NCBI GenBank assembly: GCA_001464505.1
Contig: LNEH01000155.1
Span: forward strand, 1 to 64,000
Source: Verrucomicrobia bacterium Ga0077533
Lineage (GTDB): Bacteria; Verrucomicrobiota; Verrucomicrobiia; Opitutales; Opitutaceae
Length of the DNA: 64,000 bases
Reading direction: 5' to 3'
Shown here: positions 1-9,900 of the stretch, piece after piece
How the letters are laid out: the number at the start of each line of letters is the position of its first letter
How positions within the stretch are numbered: the first letter of the stretch is position 1
Program-made: the position numbers and the translations under genes
The notes under the pieces: model-generated
Told to the model about the DNA's origin: nothing
The model's input: the letters and a program-made list of their open reading frames with translations, nothing else
Database searches by the model: none

Positions 1-523
1 CGCCGTCCTCGCCGCGTTGAGCGGGACGGGGGCGTCCCGCCTCCATTGATTTCTTGGGCGCTTCGAGCAGCTTCTTGACCTGCTCGACAAACTGCGGCGT
101 GGGCATGCCCCCGGCGAGGCGCGTCCACTGCACGCGCATGAACTGCTCCGGCACCAGCGCGGCGGACTCGGTGGTGGCGTCGATCACGACCGGCACGATG
201 AAGGGCACGCCGTCGGCCATGTCGTGCGTGCGTTCGACCGCCAGCTTCCACTCGCGGCGGAAATAGCCCTCGGCGCGCGCCTGGGTGTGCGCCGAGACCA
301 CGGCCATGAACAAGGCGCATTCGCGGATTTGTTTTTTGATCTTCGCATCCCACGAATCGCCGCCGCGCAGCTCGCTCTGGTCAAACCACACCTCGACGCC
401 AAAGCCCCGCAACGCCTCGGCGATGTGGCGGGCCGCCTCCGTGTCCTCACGGGCGTAACTCAGGAACATCGCACCTTTCGGCGCGGAACGCTCAACGTTC
501 AACTCGGAACGCTCAACGCTCAA
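1..523 (-). CDS. TIR domain protein, N-terminal part (runs off left edge)
   Basis: Minus-strand open frame reads MFLSYAREDTEAARHIAEALRGFGVEVWFDQSELRGGDSWDAKI..., closely matching the TIR domain of the next gene; start either TTG at 523 or ATG at 469. Confidence 0.75.
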   Translation of the reverse strand, partial: MSVERSELNVERSAPKGAMFLSYAREDTEAARHIAEALRGFGVEVWFDQSELRGGDSWDAKIKKQIRECALFMAVVSAHTQARAEGYFRREWKLAVERTHDMADGVPFIVPVVIDATTESAALVPEQFMRVQWTRLAGGMPTPQFVEQVKKLLEAPKKSMEAGRPRPAQRGEDG

Positions 524-606
524 GGATCAGACCTCCGGGGTTGTTGGATTATTTCTGTCATTGGGCGTTAAAAGTTAAACGTTGAGCGTTGAGTGTTTGC
601 GCCGCG

Positions 607-2940
607 CTACAGCGGCTTGGCGGACTTCAGGATTTCCTCGAAGCGCGGGTCGGACTTCAGCTTCGCGAAGAAGGGATCATGGCGCAGCTCATGCGGAACT
701 TCATTGCTCGGGCCGGACATCAACCGTCGCAGGCAGTCCAGGGCCTCCTCGTTGCGTCCGGCCGCGGCCAGTGTGCGAGCGGCTTCCACCCAAGTCAGCG
801 AGAGATACTTCTCGCGCTGGACCTGTATTTCCATCGCCTGCAGCAATTCCGTCGCCGCGCCCGCTTCGCCGGCGCAGACGCGGGCCCGGGCCAAGGCGAT
901 TCGGACCGCCGGTTCCTGCCGGGGCGACCAGTGGCCCGCCCGGAGGGTTGCGATTGCCTCGGTGGCATGTTTTTTTGCCGCCACCCGGTCGCCGCGCAGC
1001 AGGGCCAGTTCGGCCCGGAACGAGGCTACGGGCAGGTTGATGACCTGGCCAGTGCTCGGCAACCAAGTCTGCCGGGGATCGTTCAGCACCTGCTCGGCCG
1101 CGACCAAGTCGCCGGCCCGCATCGCCGTGAGGTAGGTTTTGTTCAGACCGTGCAGATCGTTCGGCAGCGGGGGCAGGGCCGCGCGCTGGCGCAGCCAGAC
1201 CGCCCGGTCGCCATCCAACGCATACTGTGCGTCCACAAAGAACCGCAGCAGCCCGACATCGTCGGGGAAAAGCGAAAGAAAACGCGGAGCCAGTCCCGGC
1301 AAGGCCGCATACCGCCGCATGGAGAACATGGTTTCCACCAACGTCGTGCCCGAGCGCCGGTCATAGGGATTCAGGTCCACCGCCCGCTGCACATGGCCGA
1401 GGGCTTCCGGCAGGAGGCCGAGACGGCGGTGGGTGATCGCGAGCAGATACTGGAGCTGGTCGTCGTTGGGCAGGCCGGCCTCGGCCGCGCGCAATTCCGC
1501 CAGGGCCTTGGTCCAGTTGTTCTCGCACAGGTAGGCAAAGGCCCCCTGAGCCATGCGGGTTTCGGGAGCGTCGGGGGCGAGCCGCTGTGCCTCCGCCAGC
1601 GCGGCGGCGGCGCGCGCCCGGCGTTCCGGCGTGGGGTCAACCGCGCCAAACCAATACATGATGCCGTGGATCAAGGTCAGGTCGCCGTGGGCCAGCGCCA
1701 GATTGGGATCGCGCGCCAGGGCCTGCTCGTAGAGTGCGGCGGCCGCCTCGTATTCCGCGCGCACGGCACTCACGCTCAACGATTGCTTCAGGAGTTTCGC
1801 GCGTTGATAGAACTCATAAGCCTGCGCGTCCTGCGTCGGGCGGCGCTCGATGAGCGTGCGCTCGCCCGGTGTCAGGGTCGCTTTGAGGGCGGCGGCGATC
1901 TGTTGCGCGAGCTTGGCCTGGAGCGCAAAGACGTCGGTGAGGTCGCCGTCGTAGTTCTCCGCCCAGAGGTGTTCGTCGGTCCGCGCGTCGATGAGCTGCG
2001 CCGTGACGCGCACGCGATTGCCGGAGCGGCGCACGCTGCCCTCGAGCACCACGGCCACGCCGAGGTCGGCCGCGATCTTTTTCAGGTTCCGCGAAGCGGT
2101 GTCGCGGTAGGCCAGCACCGACGTGCGCGAGATGACCTTCAGGTCGCGGATCTTGGCCAGGCTGGTGATCACGTCCTCGTGGATGCCGTCGGCCAAAAAC
2201 TCGTTTTCCTTGTCCGTGCTCATGTTGGCGAACGGGAGCACGGCGATGGACTTCGCATCCGCCTGCGGCGGACGCGCGGGAGTGAGGGATGAGGGGGTGA
2301 GGGGTGCGGCCACGTTGCTGGCCGGCGCGGTGGACGGTGCAACAACCGGCGCAGGCTGGCGGAGGAACACGACGCCCGCGCCCACGGCGACAATCACGGC
2401 GGCCGCCACGGCCCACATCCAGCCGGGGAAAGCGGGTTTCTTCGGCACCTGGCTGTCCTCTGTCTTCTGTCCTCTGTCCTCTGCTTTCTGGGCCGCCGGC
2501 TTTTTGGGCGCCTCGAGCAACCGTTTCACGAGCGCGACAAACTCCGGCGTCGGCGCGCCGCCGGACAGGCGCGTCCACTGGTAGCGCATGAACTCCTCCG
2601 GCACGTCGGCGCCGGTCTCCTTCGTGCCGTCGATCACGACCGGCACGATGAACGCCCGGCTGCTGCCCATGTCCTGCGTGCGGTCGATCGCGATTTTCCA
2701 CTCGCGCCGGAAGTAGCCTTCGGCGCGCTCCTCGGTCTGCTGCGAGACGAGCGGGACGAACAGCGCGCACTCGCGGATCTGCCGGCGGATCTTCGCATCC
2801 CAGGCATCGCCGCCGTGCAATTCCGCCTGATCGAACCACACCTCGACGCCGAAGCCGCGCAGCGCCTCGGCGATGCGCCGGGCCGCGTCCGTGTCCTCAC
2901 GGGCGTAACTTAAGAATACAGCTTTGGTGGGATCGCTCAT
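607..2940 (-). CDS. TIR domain - TM - TolB/FlgO-like - TPR protein
   Basis: 777 aa; N-terminal AVFLSYAREDTDAARRIAEALRGFGVEVWFDQAEL (TIR), single hydrophobic segment, IAVLPFANMSTDKENEFLADGIHEDVITSLAKI (TolB/FlgO-like), TPR-like C-terminus. Confidence 0.88.
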   Translation of the reverse strand: MSDPTKAVFLSYAREDTDAARRIAEALRGFGVEVWFDQAELHGGDAWDAKIRRQIRECALFVPLVSQQTEERAEGYFRREWKIAIDRTQDMGSSRAFIVPVVIDGTKETGADVPEEFMRYQWTRLSGGAPTPEFVALVKRLLEAPKKPAAQKAEDRGQKTEDSQVPKKPAFPGWMWAVAAAVIVAVGAGVVFLRQPAPVVAPSTAPASNVAAPLTPSSLTPARPPQADAKSIAVLPFANMSTDKENEFLADGIHEDVITSLAKIRDLKVISRTSVLAYRDTASRNLKKIAADLGVAVVLEGSVRRSGNRVRVTAQLIDARTDEHLWAENYDGDLTDVFALQAKLAQQIAAALKATLTPGERTLIERRPTQDAQAYEFYQRAKLLKQSLSVSAVRAEYEAAAALYEQALARDPNLALAHGDLTLIHGIMYWFGAVDPTPERRARAAAALAEAQRLAPDAPETRMAQGAFAYLCENNWTKALAELRAAEAGLPNDDQLQYLLAITHRRLGLLPEALGHVQRAVDLNPYDRRSGTTLVETMFSMRRYAALPGLAPRFLSLFPDDVGLLRFFVDAQYALDGDRAVWLRQRAALPPLPNDLHGLNKTYLTAMRAGDLVAAEQVLNDPRQTWLPSTGQVINLPVASFRAELALLRGDRVAAKKHATEAIATLRAGHWSPRQEPAVRIALARARVCAGEAGAATELLQAMEIQVQREKYLSLTWVEAARTLAAAGRNEEALDCLRRLMSGPSNEVPHELRHDPFFAKLKSDPRFEEILKSAKPL

Positions 2941-3024
2941 GGCTGACTAAACACAAAGGTCGCGGAGAACGCGGATAAAAGCCGAAAGCGTCCGGCCTGC
3001 CCGCCATAGCCTTGGCGACGGCAG

Positions 3025-3107
3025 GTGTCCTCGCGGGCATAGCTCAGGAACACCGCGCCTTGCGGCGCGGAATTTTCAACGCTGAACGCTGAACGCTCAA
3101 CACTCAT
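3025..3107 (-). pseudogene. Truncated N-terminus of a third TIR gene
   Basis: Minus strand reads MSVERSAFSVENSAPQGAVFLSYAREDT then homology stops abruptly at an interspersed repeat (2994-3024). Confidence 0.7.
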
Positions 3108-3133
3108 GTCTTGAAGCCGGGCCCGGCATTTTT

Positions 3134-3212
3134 AACCACAGATGAACACGGATTAAACCGGATTGAAATCCGCTCTTGATCCGGATTGATCCGCGAAATC
3201 CGTGGTAACTGC
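3134..3212. repeat. Interspersed palindromic repeat (ACCACAGATGAACACGGATT...AATCCGGATTGATCCGCGAAATCCGTGGT)
   Basis: Imperfect inverted repeat read directly; resembles widespread CCACGGATTTC-type intergenic repeats. Confidence 0.55.
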
Positions 3213-3398
3213 TTTGGTCTGGTGCAGTCATTCAGCGTTAATCGTTAAAAGTTGGGCGTTGGGCGTTTCGGTCCGCTCAAGAGCAGCGGACCGCAGGTGT
3301 GTTGTCCGGCATAATAGCGCGGCCATACATGCCGATGAACCTTAGGCCTTGCCAGCCCAAACCCATGCTGGCACCCGTTTTAAATCCTCCCAGGCCGA

Positions 3399-5303
3399 AT
3401 GCCCCCTCTCCCCACCCCCGCCGCGAAGTTTGCCCTCACCCCGACCGCGAGCGGCCCGGAGGCCATCAGCGCGATCCGCGGCTTGATCCGGCGGGGCGAA
3501 TATCTCGCGGCCTATGATGCGGCGGAAGAAGCGGAAGGGCATGATTTTCATCCCGCCCTCAACCCGCTGGCCCTGGCGGAAATCAGGTATCTGCAGGTGC
3601 TGGCGCTGGCCCGTTCGGGCAGTTCCCGCCGGGCGCTGGCGGAGGCGGCGAGCCTCACCACCGCCCTGCCGGTGGATCAGCTGCCGCCGGCGCTGGCCGA
3701 GGACATTGCCGCGCTCTCCGCCCGCGTCGCCAAGGAACACGCCTTGCAGGCGCCCCCGGCCGAGCGGCCGGCGCTGGCCGCGACCGCGGCGGCCGCGTAT
3801 GAGGATGTGTATCGGCGCCTCCACCGGTCTTATGCCGGCATCAACGCCGCCACCATGTGGCGGATCGCCGGGCACACCGAGCGCGCGCACCAACTCGCCC
3901 GCGAAGTGCTGGAACTTGTCGCGCCAGAGCTGGCCGCCATGTCCGACCGCAAGGACGCCAGCCACTACTGGGCCTGGGCGACACAGGCGGAAGCCCTGCT
4001 GGTCCTCGGTGACACGGCCGGGGCGATGGCGGCGTTGGAGAACGCCGCCGTGGGGCACAAGGACGACCTCGGACCCCACGCCACGACCCGCCGCCAGCTG
4101 CGCTTCCTGTGTCAGGCCACCGGCGTCGATCCCGAGCCGATCGTCGAGGTGCTGGCCCAACCCGATGTGGTCCATTTTTGCGGACACATGACCGCGCCGC
4201 CCGGGACACCCTCGCGGTTTCCGCAGGCCCAGCAGGCGGGAGTGGCGGAAAAAGTGCGGGAGCGCCTGCAGGCCCGGCCCGTCGGCTTTGCGCACGGCTC
4301 GCTGGCCTGCGGCGCCGACATCATCATCGCGGAAATCGCGCTGGAACTCGGGGCCGAGCTGCACCTGGTGCTGCCGTTCGACATCGAGGAATTCGTGGAG
4401 ATCAGCGTGGCCCCGGGCGGCCCGGAATGGACGGACCGTTTCCGGCGCTGCCTGCACGCCTCGACCTCGGTCACGATCGCCAGTGACAGCGCCTACAGCG
4501 GCGACGCCGTATTGTTCGCCTACGCCGCCCGCATCGCGATGGGCCAGGCGATGAACCGCGCCGCGAGCATCGACGCCCGCACGTGGCAACTGGCCGTGTT
4601 CGACGGCGAAATGGGCGCCGAGACCGGCGGCACCGCCCACGACATCCAGCAATGGCAGCGCGCCGGCGGCACGACCGACATCATCCGGATCAACTCCACC
4701 CGCAGCGGGCAGACGAACTCGCCCTTCTCGATGGCCTCGAAGCGGGTGATCCGCTCGGTGCTGTTCGGCGACTTCAAGGGTTTCAGCCGGCTGCGCGACG
4801 AGCACATCAAGCTCTTCCTCACCACGGTGATGCAGCCGGTGGCGGAGGTGTTGGACCGCTACGGCGCCCACGTGATTGTGCGCAACACGTGGGGCGACGG
4901 GCTGTTTCTGGTGTTGGACAACGCGGTGAACGGCGCCCGCTGCGCCCTCGACCTGCAGGAGCGCCTGCACTCGGTTGATCTGGAGGCGGCGGGGCTGCCC
5001 TCCGACATGGGCCTGCGCCTGGGCGGCCACACGGCGCCGCTGGTTTCGGTGTATGATCCGGTGCTGAAGGCGCCGATGGAGATGGGCCGGGGTCTCACCC
5101 GCGCCGCGCGCATCGAGCCCCGCACCCCGACCGGCGAGGTTTACGTGACCGCCGCGTTCGCGGCCCTGCTGCGGCTGGACCCGGAGGCCGGCGTGACCCC
5201 GGAATACGTCGGGCACCTCAGCACGGCGAAGAATTTCGAGACCACGCCGATGTATTTGCTGCGACGCCAGGAGGCGGCGGCCCGGCGAGGTGGAGCGCGC
5301 TGA
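3399..5303 (+). CDS. TPR-S-like / SLOG-like / class III nucleotidyl cyclase fusion protein
   Basis: 634 aa; helical N-terminus; VHFCGHMTAPPG...ARPVGFAHGSLACGADIIIAEIALELGAELHLVLPF (SLOG-like Rossmannoid); C-terminal VLFGDFKGFSRL...NTWGDGLFLV...GRGLTRAARIEPRTPTGEVYVT cyclase motifs. Confidence 0.8.
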   Translation: MPPLPTPAAKFALTPTASGPEAISAIRGLIRRGEYLAAYDAAEEAEGHDFHPALNPLALAEIRYLQVLALARSGSSRRALAEAASLTTALPVDQLPPALAEDIAALSARVAKEHALQAPPAERPALAATAAAAYEDVYRRLHRSYAGINAATMWRIAGHTERAHQLAREVLELVAPELAAMSDRKDASHYWAWATQAEALLVLGDTAGAMAALENAAVGHKDDLGPHATTRRQLRFLCQATGVDPEPIVEVLAQPDVVHFCGHMTAPPGTPSRFPQAQQAGVAEKVRERLQARPVGFAHGSLACGADIIIAEIALELGAELHLVLPFDIEEFVEISVAPGGPEWTDRFRRCLHASTSVTIASDSAYSGDAVLFAYAARIAMGQAMNRAASIDARTWQLAVFDGEMGAETGGTAHDIQQWQRAGGTTDIIRINSTRSGQTNSPFSMASKRVIRSVLFGDFKGFSRLRDEHIKLFLTTVMQPVAEVLDRYGAHVIVRNTWGDGLFLVLDNAVNGARCALDLQERLHSVDLEAAGLPSDMGLRLGGHTAPLVSVYDPVLKAPMEMGRGLTRAARIEPRTPTGEVYVTAAFAALLRLDPEAGVTPEYVGHLSTAKNFETTPMYLLRRQEAAARRGGAR

Positions 5304-5397
5304 CCTCAGCGCGCTTCGAGTGTCCGCCCCAAACCAACGCGTCGGGGGCAACGCGTTCCACCCAGTTACAGCCCGTGGGGACAACAGCCCGACCCCG

Positions 5398-5428
5398 GAA
5401 ATGTGTAACGTATTGCGTTACACATTTC
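5398..5428. repeat. Perfect 13-bp inverted repeat GAAATGTGTAACG-tattg-CGTTACACATTTC
   Basis: Read directly; lies between convergent genes. Confidence 0.8.
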
Positions 5429-5457
5429 GTGCCCCTGTTCCGGGAAATAGGGATCCG

Positions 5458-6951
5458 CTACTTCGTGGAGCGCTGGCGGTATTTGTCGTAGAGCTGCGTG
5501 TGGCGGCTGTGGAGCTGGATCGAGGCGCCGTCGATGAAGGCGAGCGACACCTGCGTGGGAATCTCCAGCGGGTCGCCGTCGGTCACGATCAACGTCGCGC
5601 GCTTGCCGACCTCGATCGAGCCAAGCTCGCCCCCGACGCCGAGAATCTGCGCCGGGTAGAGGGTGATGGCCTTCAGCGCCTCCCCGGCTGGCAGACCGAA
5701 GGCCGCGGCCATGGCCGCCTCGTAGGGCAGGTTGCGGAGGTCCATCGCCCCGTTGGCCGAGCCGGCGATGCAAAACCGCACGCCGGCGGTGTGCAACCGT
5801 CCCGCGTTCGAATAAACGTCGTCGTAACCATCATCGCGCCGCGCCGGCAGGTCAAAGGGGCTGCCGATGATCACGGGCACGTCCGCCGCCTTCAGGCGGT
5901 CGGCCAGACGCCAGGCGTCGCGTGCGCCCACCAGGATCAGTTTGAGCCCCTCCGCCCGCGCCCAGTCGAGCGCCGCGCTGATCTGGTGAAGGGAGTTTGC
6001 GTGGACAAAGACGGGCTGGTCGCCGCGCAGGGCCGGGCGCATGGCTTCCCACCGGAGGTCGGTCTCGGTCGGTCGGCCGCCGGCGGCGTCACGCGCCTGG
6101 GCGTAGGCGCGGGCGGTGGTGAACGCGTGGCGCAGCAACTTCAGCTGCTCATCGAATTTTTTCTGGCGATCGTCGGCCGCGACGGTGCCGCGACGGGTGG
6201 GCGCGGCCAGCTCGGGCCAGTAAACGTGGATGCCCACGGCGGCGCGCAGCGTCATGTCTTCCCAGGTCCAGCCGTCGAGCCGGAGGAGCGTGGACGTGCC
6301 GGCGATGAGGCCGGGCGCGGCCTGCGCCTCGCTTTGCGCGGCGGGAGTGGTATGCACGGTGAGCACGCCGTTGGCGCGGGTGACCGGGATCAGCTCGCTG
6401 TCGGGATTGACCGCGACCTGGGTCCGCGCGTTGGGATTGATCAGGCCGACTTCGGCCGTGTCGACGGTCGCGCGGACCGCGGCGATCTCCTCCAGCCCGA
6501 GAGTGGTGTTCGCCGAGAGAAAACCGGGATAGACCCGCCGGCCACTGACATCGATCACCTGCGTGCCGGCGGGCGTCTTCAGGCCGGTGCCGATCTGCGC
6601 GATCATGCCGCCGGCGAGCAGCACGTCGGTCTTTGGCAACACCGCGCCGCTGACGGTGTGAACCTCGCCGCCCTTGAGCAACACGGGCGCGGCCGGACGC
6701 TGGGCGGGCGTGACGGTCGAGGCAGCGGCGAGCGACGCCGAGAAGATCAGGGCGGCCGCAAGGTGGAGCGGCCTGCTCGTCCGTCGAAGCCTTGGCGAAG
6801 TCGGAACCCCAAGACGCGGGGTTTTTTGCGGGAGGGGGCAGCGCGTTGAGGACAACGCGCTCCACCTCGGGTGTGTTTGCAAAATCAGTTTGTCATTCTG
6901 AGCGCAGCGAAGAATCCACGGCATCGAACACTGCATCACGAGCGAAAGCAT
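5458..6951 (-). CDS. Amidohydrolase family protein (start uncertain, N-terminus repeat-derived)
   Basis: LLKGGEVHTVSGAVLPKTDVLLAGGMIAQIG...GRRVYPGFLSANTTLG...LGSIEVGKRATLIVTDGDPLE. Confidence 0.8.
   Translation of the reverse strand: MLSLVMQCSMPWILRCAQNDKLILQTHPRWSALSSTRCPLPQKTPRLGVPTSPRLRRTSRPLHLAAALIFSASLAAASTVTPAQRPAAPVLLKGGEVHTVSGAVLPKTDVLLAGGMIAQIGTGLKTPAGTQVIDVSGRRVYPGFLSANTTLGLEEIAAVRATVDTAEVGLINPNARTQVAVNPDSELIPVTRANGVLTVHTTPAAQSEAQAAPGLIAGTSTLLRLDGWTWEDMTLRAAVGIHVYWPELAAPTRRGTVAADDRQKKFDEQLKLLRHAFTTARAYAQARDAAGGRPTETDLRWEAMRPALRGDQPVFVHANSLHQISAALDWARAEGLKLILVGARDAWRLADRLKAADVPVIIGSPFDLPARRDDGYDDVYSNAGRLHTAGVRFCIAGSANGAMDLRNLPYEAAMAAAFGLPAGEALKAITLYPAQILGVGGELGSIEVGKRATLIVTDGDPLEIPTQVSLAFIDGASIQLHSRHTQLYDKYRQRSTK
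6762..6867. repeat. Composite interspersed element AGGTGGAGC..[GTCCGTCGAAGCCTTGGCGAAGTCGGA]..GCGCTCCACCT
   Basis: Inverted GGTGGAGC/GCTCCACC ends with a CCTTGGCGAAG core; overlaps amidohydrolase N-terminus. Confidence 0.75.
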
Positions 6952-6993
6952 GGATTCTTCACTACACCCTAGTGAAAAGAAGATTCGTGGTTT

Positions 6994-9900
6994 TCATTGG
7001 TGACCTCCGTCGACGTGCGAGCAGGTGTGGACGTTGCCGCCGTTGTGGTAGATGGCGCGGAATTCGTCGTGATCGTCCGACTGCGCCATCGCGTAGGCCG
7101 GCTCCGCCGGCGGCCCGTCCCCGCCGCCGCCTCCGCCCCGAGCCAGGACTTTCTGCCGCTCGGCGAGGGCTTTTTGGAGGAGGGCCGCGCGCTCGGTGGC
7201 GGCGGCGGCCCGCAGGAGCTTGTCCTCGTCGCGGTCGAAGTAGCGGCGGCCGTCGATCCAAGTCTGGTTGGGCCGCGCCAAGGTCGAGAGCGGATTCGCA
7301 TTCCAAAGGACAAAGTCGGCATCCTTGCCCGGTTCGAGCGAACCCACGCGATCGTCGATCCGCAGCTGTTTCGCCGGGTTGAGGGTGACGAATTTCCAGG
7401 CCTCGGTCGGCGGGACCCCGCCGTATTTGACGGCCTTGGCCGCCTCGGTGTTGAGCCGGCGGGCGAGGTCGTCGCTGTCGGAATTGAAGGACACGACCAC
7501 GCCGGCGGCGTGCATCAGCGCGCCATTGTAGGGAATGGCGTCGATGACCTCGTATTTGAAGGCCCACCAGTCGGAGAACGACGAACCGCCCGCGCCGAGC
7601 CGGGCGATCTCGGGCGCGACCTTGTAGCCCTCGAGGATGTGCTGGAAGGTGGCGACCTTCAGTTGCAACTGCTCGGCCAGCCGGATGAAGGCGAGGATCT
7701 CATCCTGCCGGTAGGAATGGATGTGCACGATGCGCTCGCCGTTCAGGATTTCCAGCGCGGCCTCGAGCCGGAGGTCGCGGCGGGGTGGCAACAGCGTCCG
7801 GCCCTCGCGGTGGGCGGCCCAGGTGCTCCCGTATTCGCGGGCCCGGTTGAAGGTATCGAGCATGATTTCCGGCACGCCCATGCGGCTCATCGGATAACGG
7901 GTGCGCGGGCCGGTGGCGTTGGCGCGCACGACGTTTTCCCCGAGGGCGAACTTCACGCCGGGTTTCGCGCCGGCGAATTTCATTTCCTCGGCCCCCGCGC
8001 CCCACCGGAGCTTGATGACCTGGTTTTGTCCGCCCATCGCGTTGGCGGAGCCGTGCAGGATGTTGGCGGTGGTGAGGCCGCCCGCGAGCTGGCGGTAGAT
8101 GCCGATGTCGGTCGGATCAATGATGTCGGCCACGCGCACCTCGACGGTGACGGAGCTGGCGCCCTCGTTGACGCCGCGGCTCATGGCGGTATGCGAGTGG
8201 CAGTCGATCAGGCCGGCGGTCACGTGCTGGCCGGTCGCATCAATGACCACCGCGCCCGCCGGAGCGGTGAGGTTCCGGCCCACTTTCTCAATTTTCCCGC
8301 GCGTGATCAGGACATCGCCGCCCTCGATAATGCCAGCGGAGCCGCTGGTCCAGATGGTGCCGTTCCTGATCAGAACATGGTCCGGTTGGGCCGGAAGGTT
8401 TTTGCGGCCATAGGCCCCGGCCGGATAGACATCGGTGGTGGCGAGGTGTTTTTCCTCGGCGGCCGGCTTGGCGTTGGCGGCGGGCTCCGGTTTCACGGGC
8501 GCCGTGCGTTGGGCGGTCCAGCGCAGGGCGGTGCCGTCGGGCAGCTCGCCCGTGCCGGTGAGCAAGTCGCCCTTGCCGCCGGCCACAAGGCGCGCCGTGC
8601 CGCCGGTCGCGCTGAAAAGCTCGGCCGGCAGGTAGAGCAGCACGGTGTGCTTGTCGGGCAGGCTCGCGGCGATGTCCCTGTCGCCCGCTTTCGCCTTCAG
8701 GCGGTTCGGCTTGGCGCCATTGATGACGATCTCGCCGGGGCCCTGCGGGCCGCTCCAGGTGAATTTCCACGTGCCGCGCGCGTCCAGCCGCTGCCAGTCT
8801 TCCTGCTCGAAAGGCTCGCCGTCCACCCACAGGAGCTCGATGGCGGCGTCCTCGGATTTAAAGAGGTCGCCGTTCGCCACGACGACGTTGGCCGTCATCC
8901 CCTTTTCCAACGTGCCGTGCGTGGCAGCGACGCCGAGCAAGGCGGCGGGAGTGGTGGTCAGGGCGGCCAGCGCGCGATCGGCAGCGAGCCCGCGGGTCAC
9001 GGTCTTGCGCAGGCGCGGCCAGAACTCGGTCTCCGGTTTTTTCAGTTTCGCGCTGGTGAAGGCAACCGGCACGCCGACCTCGGCGAGACGCGCGGCGTTG
9101 GCGGGCGCCGTCTCCCATTTCTGCAGGTCCTGCAGCGACACCTCGAGCGCCTTGTCCGGCACCTCGACTTCAGGCGCGTCGGGAAAATCCAGCGCCAGCA
9201 CGACGGGGGTCTTCGCCTGGGCGAGCAGGTCGCGCACGCGGTATTCCGTGCCGACGCCCCGCAGGGCGATCCGCAGCTTGAACTCCTCGCCCAATTTCAA
9301 CACGCGCGCCACATCGAGTTCGTCCACCAGCTCAAACATCAGCAGCTGCTCGCCCCGGACCAACGGGCCGAGCGCGGCGAGCGAATCGTTGGTCTCGGGC
9401 CGCTCCCGACCCGCGCCGGACCCGGCGGCGTAGGCCGCCTGCGTGGCGGCATACCATTGCGCGTCGAGCAAGGTCTGGCGCACCAGCGCGACCGCGCCCA
9501 TGAGCGAAGTCGGGTAGGTGCGGTCAAAGAACGAGCCAAACTCAAAGGCGACCTCCTGGGCGGTATCGGGGCGGACGACGCCGGCATTGAAATTCGCGGC
9601 CCCGGTGCTCACCAGCGCGCTGCGGCCCCGGAAGATGCCGCGCGCGGGCGCGGAGTTGACCAGGGCGAAGCCAAGTCCGCGCAATTTTTCCGCCGCCTTG
9701 GGATCGGCGATGAGCGCGCGGGCGGCGGATCGCTCGGGCATGACGCGCGAGTTCCAGCCCGGCGCACCCGGCGGCGGCTCGGCGCGGACCGCCGCCGGTG
9801 GGCCGACGGGCGGGGCGTCGGGTGCGCGCGGCGGGACGGGTTTGAAAGACTCCGGCAGATAGAGCGCCGAGTTGCTCTCGATGAACCCGGCGTAAAGGGT

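Noticed and set aside
589-2292. 567-aa plus-strand ORF opposite the TIR-TPR gene
   Set aside because: Antisense to a clearly coding gene; low-complexity R/G/A/Q composition typical of GC-rich antisense frames
1-5303. Direct assignment as a Pycsar system
   Set aside because: The TIR proteins show no evident cyclic-nucleotide-binding domain and the cyclase is a large multidomain fusion; kept only as an analogy
3342-5384. 680-aa minus-strand ORF opposite the cyclase fusion
   Set aside because: Antisense artefact; opposite strand has recognisable domains
5398-5428. Rho-independent terminator
   Set aside because: Perfect stem but AT-rich and lacking a following U-tract on either strand
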